The position numbers were made by a program, and so were the translations under genes. The notes under the pieces are model-generated. The model worked only from the letters and a program-made list of their open reading frames with translations, had not been told where the DNA came from and made no database searches. A stretch of 64,000 nt of DNA. Origin: Pratylenchus scribneri. Its lineage: Eukaryota; Nematoda; Chromadorea; Rhabditida; Pratylenchidae. The number at the start of each line of letters is the position of its first letter. Position 1 is the first letter of the stretch. The stretch is from positions 558,001-622,000 of the forward strand of contig JAQSEB010000041.1 of the NCBI GenBank assembly GCA_030063045.1. The letters run 5' to 3'. Of the stretch, positions 62,101-64,000 are shown piece after piece.

Positions 62101-62191
62101 TTTGGTTGAGGAGACCATAACAGTGGCAATGAGCAGTGAATTTGAGGATTTGAAGGATGAAACCCTGTCAAAAGAAGATATGATGGATTAA
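53167..62191 (+). CDS. eif-3.B: translation initiation factor eIF3 subunit B
   Basis: Thirteen exons: 53167-53269, 53463-53659, 54122-54307, 54841-54984, 55414-55571, 56796-56981, 57717-57858, 58600-58788, 58991-59096, 60306-60571, 61047-61310, 61919-62021, 62070-62191; 721 residues, every junction in phase (C. elegans EIF-3.B is about 725). Residues about 50-135 are the RNA-recognition motif (IMVFNIP and GYCFLEYQ, with the eIF3b-type [12 protein letters not shown] loop). Residues about 170-610 form the WD-type beta-propeller ([93 protein letters not shown]). The C-terminal helix ([20 protein letters not shown]) is the region that binds subunits i and g. Core scaffold of the cytosolic eIF3 complex on the 40S ribosome. 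Introns 5 and 6 are mostly tandem arrays. Confidence 0.96.
53710..54060. mobile_element. inverted-repeat element, family D, inverted orientation
   Basis: In eIF3B intron 2 (53660-54121). GGTTTATCCTAGACTCATAA, GTTTAAACCCTTCAAAACC, TAATTGTTGACCAAACCATA, CAATTTTTGGTATTTGGTTT: the reverse of copies 1-3. Confidence 0.65.
54365..54800. mobile_element. family C element with internal duplication
   Basis: In eIF3B intron 3 (54308-54840). GTCAATTTAGTCTATGAAAT, AAACCGGTTTGGGTTTAAAC, then two right-hand halves ending ACTAAATTGACC and ACTAAATCGAAC. Confidence 0.65.
55013..55350. mobile_element. inverted-repeat element, family B copy 5
   Basis: In eIF3B intron 4 (54985-55413), starting about 28 bp after the donor. 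CCCAACTTGACGCCGTTTAA at the left, TTTTAAACGGCGTCAAGTTG at the right, with the usual palindromic interior. Confidence 0.8.
55600..56730. mobile_element. family D element expanded by an internal tandem array
   Basis: It fills eIF3B intron 5 (55572-56795). GGATAGAGCTGGTCAAAGAC and GGTATATAATTTGGTTATGG near 56000-56045 lead into about 12 units of 47 bp (TTTGGTCAACAATTAATGGG + TTTTAAACCGTTTAAATCAC + ATTTTGG) up to 56600, followed by the right part (AAGCCAAAAACATAATCAAA, GACGAGATCTA). Other family D copies have one to three of these units, so the array grew within the element. Confidence 0.8.
56985..57715. repeat. minisatellite, ~30-bp unit filling eIF3B intron 6
   Basis: About 24 units of GGTTTAAAAATTTTATTTGG + TTCAAAAATT (variants with TTTAGAAACC). 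The intron is 56982-57716, so the array occupies it from donor to acceptor. Confidence 0.95.
58079..58265 (-). repeat. two tandem tRNA-like (SINE-type) sequences
   Basis: On the minus strand each copy reads TAGCATAGTGGGTAAAA (A-box-like), then TAGGGTCTCGGGTTCGAATC or TAGGGTCTCAGGTTCGAACC (B box). The copies lie about 118 bp apart, with conserved flanks (TACTTACTA, TAAAAAAATATT). They lie in eIF3B intron 7. No cloverleaf forms; the anticodon region is AT-rich. Confidence 0.55.
59616..59718. other. 16-bp perfect hairpin and second hairpin before CTAG
   Basis: TTTCAGAACCAGCGGG (59616-59631), a 5-nt loop, and the perfect complement to 59652; then AAAGCGC-TATC-GCGCTTT at 59688-59705 and CTAG at 59715-59718. 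It is a GC-rich island in AT-rich eIF3B intron 9. A hairpin about 9 nt before CTAG resembles Helitron 3' ends; the upstream hairpin is extra. Confidence 0.5.
59880..59945 (-). repeat. tRNA-like sequence, probably a pseudogene
   Basis: The minus strand reads TTTGTGGCCGAATGGTTAAG (good A box, tRNA-Ser/Leu type) and GGTCGCGGGTTCGAATCCGA (B box). The D stem and acceptor stem do not pair fully and the long variable arm of Ser/Leu tRNAs is missing. Confidence 0.5.
61330..61890. mobile_element. two degenerate family E elements
   Basis: In eIF3B intron 11 (61311-61918). TGTGAAATTTAATTAAATAG to AATGCTCCGAAAAAGTACG, then TTATTGCATTTTTCTAATGA and, from about 61660, another AGTGGATTTTTTATGTCAC to AATCCGCTGACTA. 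Confidence 0.6.
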
Positions 62192-62780
62192 AATTGAATG
62201 TTAATTAACAGAAAATTGTGGCTATTTTGGAAAATTTATTGTTGTTTAAGTTATTCCGAATAAATAATCTTTTTTATTCACAAATCGCAAGACAAAGATT
62301 TGTAAATTTTTTATTCAGAATTAGTTCCGGAATGAACTTAGAAATCCGAATTGTATTTCCGGAAAGGACTCAAAAATCAGAATTGGTTTCCGGAAAGCAA
62401 CATAGACAAAAAGAAAAATTATTTTGCCAAAGCCCCAGTTTTACTTGTTTCTTTTGAATGGACACCGGGGGTCAAAAAAAAATCCCGCATTTAATTAATT
62501 AGGTCATTCTTTTAGCTAACTAGAGAACTTAAAAGCAACCAATTCATGAAATTACTAATGGAAATTTTTTGTTGTTGTTTTAAGTCATTCCAAATAAAAT
62601 AAAATAAATCTTTTTATTCACAAATCGCGAGACTCTAAATAGCAAATTTTGTTGTTGACTTTGGTCGGTTAAATCACAGGGAGGGGGACTAGCTTATAAA
62701 AATGTAAAGAAGGAAGAGGTGATTTGTTAGATATAAAATTTGATAATTATAATACAAATTGAATTGTAAAGTAAATAGGA
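62192..62780. repeat. eIF3B 3' region with duplicated UTR segment
   Basis: About 80 bp around the polyadenylation signal (TTGTTGTTTAAGTTATTCC, AATAAA, TTTTTATTCACAAATCGC) is repeated at 62570-62660 (TTGTTGTTTTAAGTCATTCC, AATAAA, TTTTTATTCACAAATCGC). Between them are three TTCCGGAA-type units (62320-62400). No gene seen otherwise. Confidence 0.7.
62259..62264 (+). terminator. candidate eIF3B polyadenylation signal
   Basis: AATAAA, 68 nt after the eIF3B stop codon, at a typical nematode 3' UTR distance. Confidence 0.55.
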
Positions 62781-62926
62781 TTATTCTTTGTTTGCCGTCT
62801 TTCGAATAAAATTCATCGAAGATTCACTCTCCCAAATCAGTAGATGAGACATATCCCTCACTCTCACTGAATTTTCCTCATTGCTGATGGGGTTTTCGGC
62901 GGCAGGTTCTCCTTCTTGATCATCGC
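62781..62926 (-). CDS. last exon of an unidentified gene (partial)
   Basis: A minus-strand open stretch starting after TTTTAG (acceptor; first exon base 62926, one base carried from the previous exon) and ending TAA at 62781-62783. It encodes DDQEGEPAAENPISNEENSV, then RVRDMSHLLIWESESSMNFI and RKTANKE: 47 residues plus a split codon. Normal coding composition in otherwise AT-rich DNA is the main evidence. The upstream exon must lie beyond the minisatellite, outside the window. Not recognised. Confidence 0.5.
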
Positions 62927-62939
62927 CTAAAATTATTTT

Positions 62940-64000
62940 TTTTTTGATTAATTAAAATGTTTTTTTGGTTTATTAAAATGTGTTTTTTTGGTTAATTTGT
63001 GTTTCGACTAGCTAGAATATGTGTTTTCGATTAACAAAAAAATGTCTTTTCGATTAACTAAAAAAAGTCTTTTCGATTAACTAAGAAATGTGTTTTCGAC
63101 TAACTAAGAAAAATGTGTTTTCGATTAACTAATTAAAATGTGTTTTCGACTAATAAAAATGTGTTTTCAATTAACTAAAATGTGTTTTCGACTAATAAAA
63201 ATGTGTTTTCAATTAACTAAAAAATGTGTTTTCTGTTTTTGATTAACTAAGAAAAATGTGTTTTCGACTAATTAAAATGTGTTTTCGATTAACTAAAATG
63301 TGTTTTCGATTAACTAAAAAATGTGTTTTATTTTTGATTCTAAGATAAATGTGTTTTCGACTAATTAAAATGTATTTTCGACTAATTACAATGTGTTTTC
63401 GATTAACTAAGAAACATGTATTTTCGATTAACTAATAAAAATGTGTTTTCGACTAACTAATAAAAATGTGTTTTCGATTAACTAAGAAAAATGTATTTAA
63501 GCTAAGAAAAATGTGTTTTCGATTAACTAAGAAAAATGTGTTTTCGATTAATTAAAATGTGTTTTCGACTAACTAAGAAAAATTTGTTTTCGATTAACTA
63601 ATTAAAATGTGTTTTCGACTAATAAAAATGTGTTTTCAATTAACTAAAATGTGTTTTCTGTTTTTGATTAACTAAGAAAAATGTGTTTTCGATTAACTAA
63701 AATGTGTTTTCGACTAATAAAAATGTGTTTTCAATTAACTAAAAAATGTGTTTTCGATTAACTAAAAAATGTGTTTTATTTTTGATTAACTAAGATAAAT
63801 GTGTTTTCGACTAATTAAAATGTATTTTCGACTAATTACAATGTGTTTTCGATTAACTAAAATGTGTTTTCGACTAATAAAAATGTGTTTTCAATTAACT
63901 AAAAAATGTGTTTTCTGTTTTTGATTAACTAAGAAAAATGTGTTTTCGACTAATTAAAATGTGTTTTCGATTAACTAAAATGTGTTTTCGATTAACTAAA
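62940..64000. repeat. minisatellite, AAAATGTGTTTTCGATTAAC unit
   Basis: About 45 units of 18-27 bp (AAAATGTGTTTTCGACTAAC, AAAATGTGTTTTCAATTAAC, AATGTGTTTTATTTTTGATT) running off the right edge. Higher-order blocks repeat: for example, the order around 63150-63400 recurs around 63700-63940. Same family as the 31.5 kb array. Confidence 0.95.

Overview
The window is nuclear DNA of a nematode. Evidence: many short phased introns (43, 48 and 52 nt among them), AT-rich non-coding DNA, trans-splice-like acceptors just before start codons, and proteins with clear animal orthologues. A plant-parasitic (tylenchid-type) nematode is a guess only; nothing here fixes the species. All gene models were built by hand from splice sites and reading frame, without RNA data.

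Layout, left to right. (1) 27-5972, + strand: HGH1, an armadillo-type cochaperone for elongation factor 2, six exons, with a 3.9-kb fourth intron. (2) 5973-10116: intergenic, with a minisatellite at 6.8-7.6 kb. (3) 10117-20257, + strand: a TBX2/TBX3-class T-box transcription factor (tbx-2-like), seven exons. (4) 21199-49206, - strand: a giant Furry/SAX-2 gene of about 62 exons and roughly 3,100 residues, tail-to-tail with tbx-2. (5) 49482-50742, - strand: an unrecognised 314-residue coiled-coil/acidic protein, 275 bp upstream of furry on the same strand, so the two could be co-transcribed. (6) 50743-53166: intergenic, with a foldback element flanked by 9-bp direct repeats. (7) 53167-62191, + strand: eIF3 subunit B, 13 exons, 721 residues. 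(8) 62781-62926, - strand: the last exon of a gene that leaves the window beyond a long minisatellite.

About half of the non-coding sequence is repetitive. At least five families of roughly 280-420 bp inverted-repeat elements (called A to E here) recur in introns of all four large genes. There are also a nested pair of transposons (a hAT-type element inside a Mutator-like one) with target duplications still visible, and about 15 minisatellites, many built on a TTCCGGAA core. Several introns consist almost wholly of one array.

The genes are not an obvious pathway. HGH1 (eEF2 folding) and eIF3b (initiation) both serve translation; TBX2 and Furry act in development and cell morphogenesis. The most unusual content is in the repeats and local duplications: the foldback element, the nested elements, a decayed copy of a tbx-2 exon start beside the real exon, a four-fold duplicated furry splice acceptor, inverted minisatellite arrays in one transcript, and a fresh exon duplication in the unrecognised gene.
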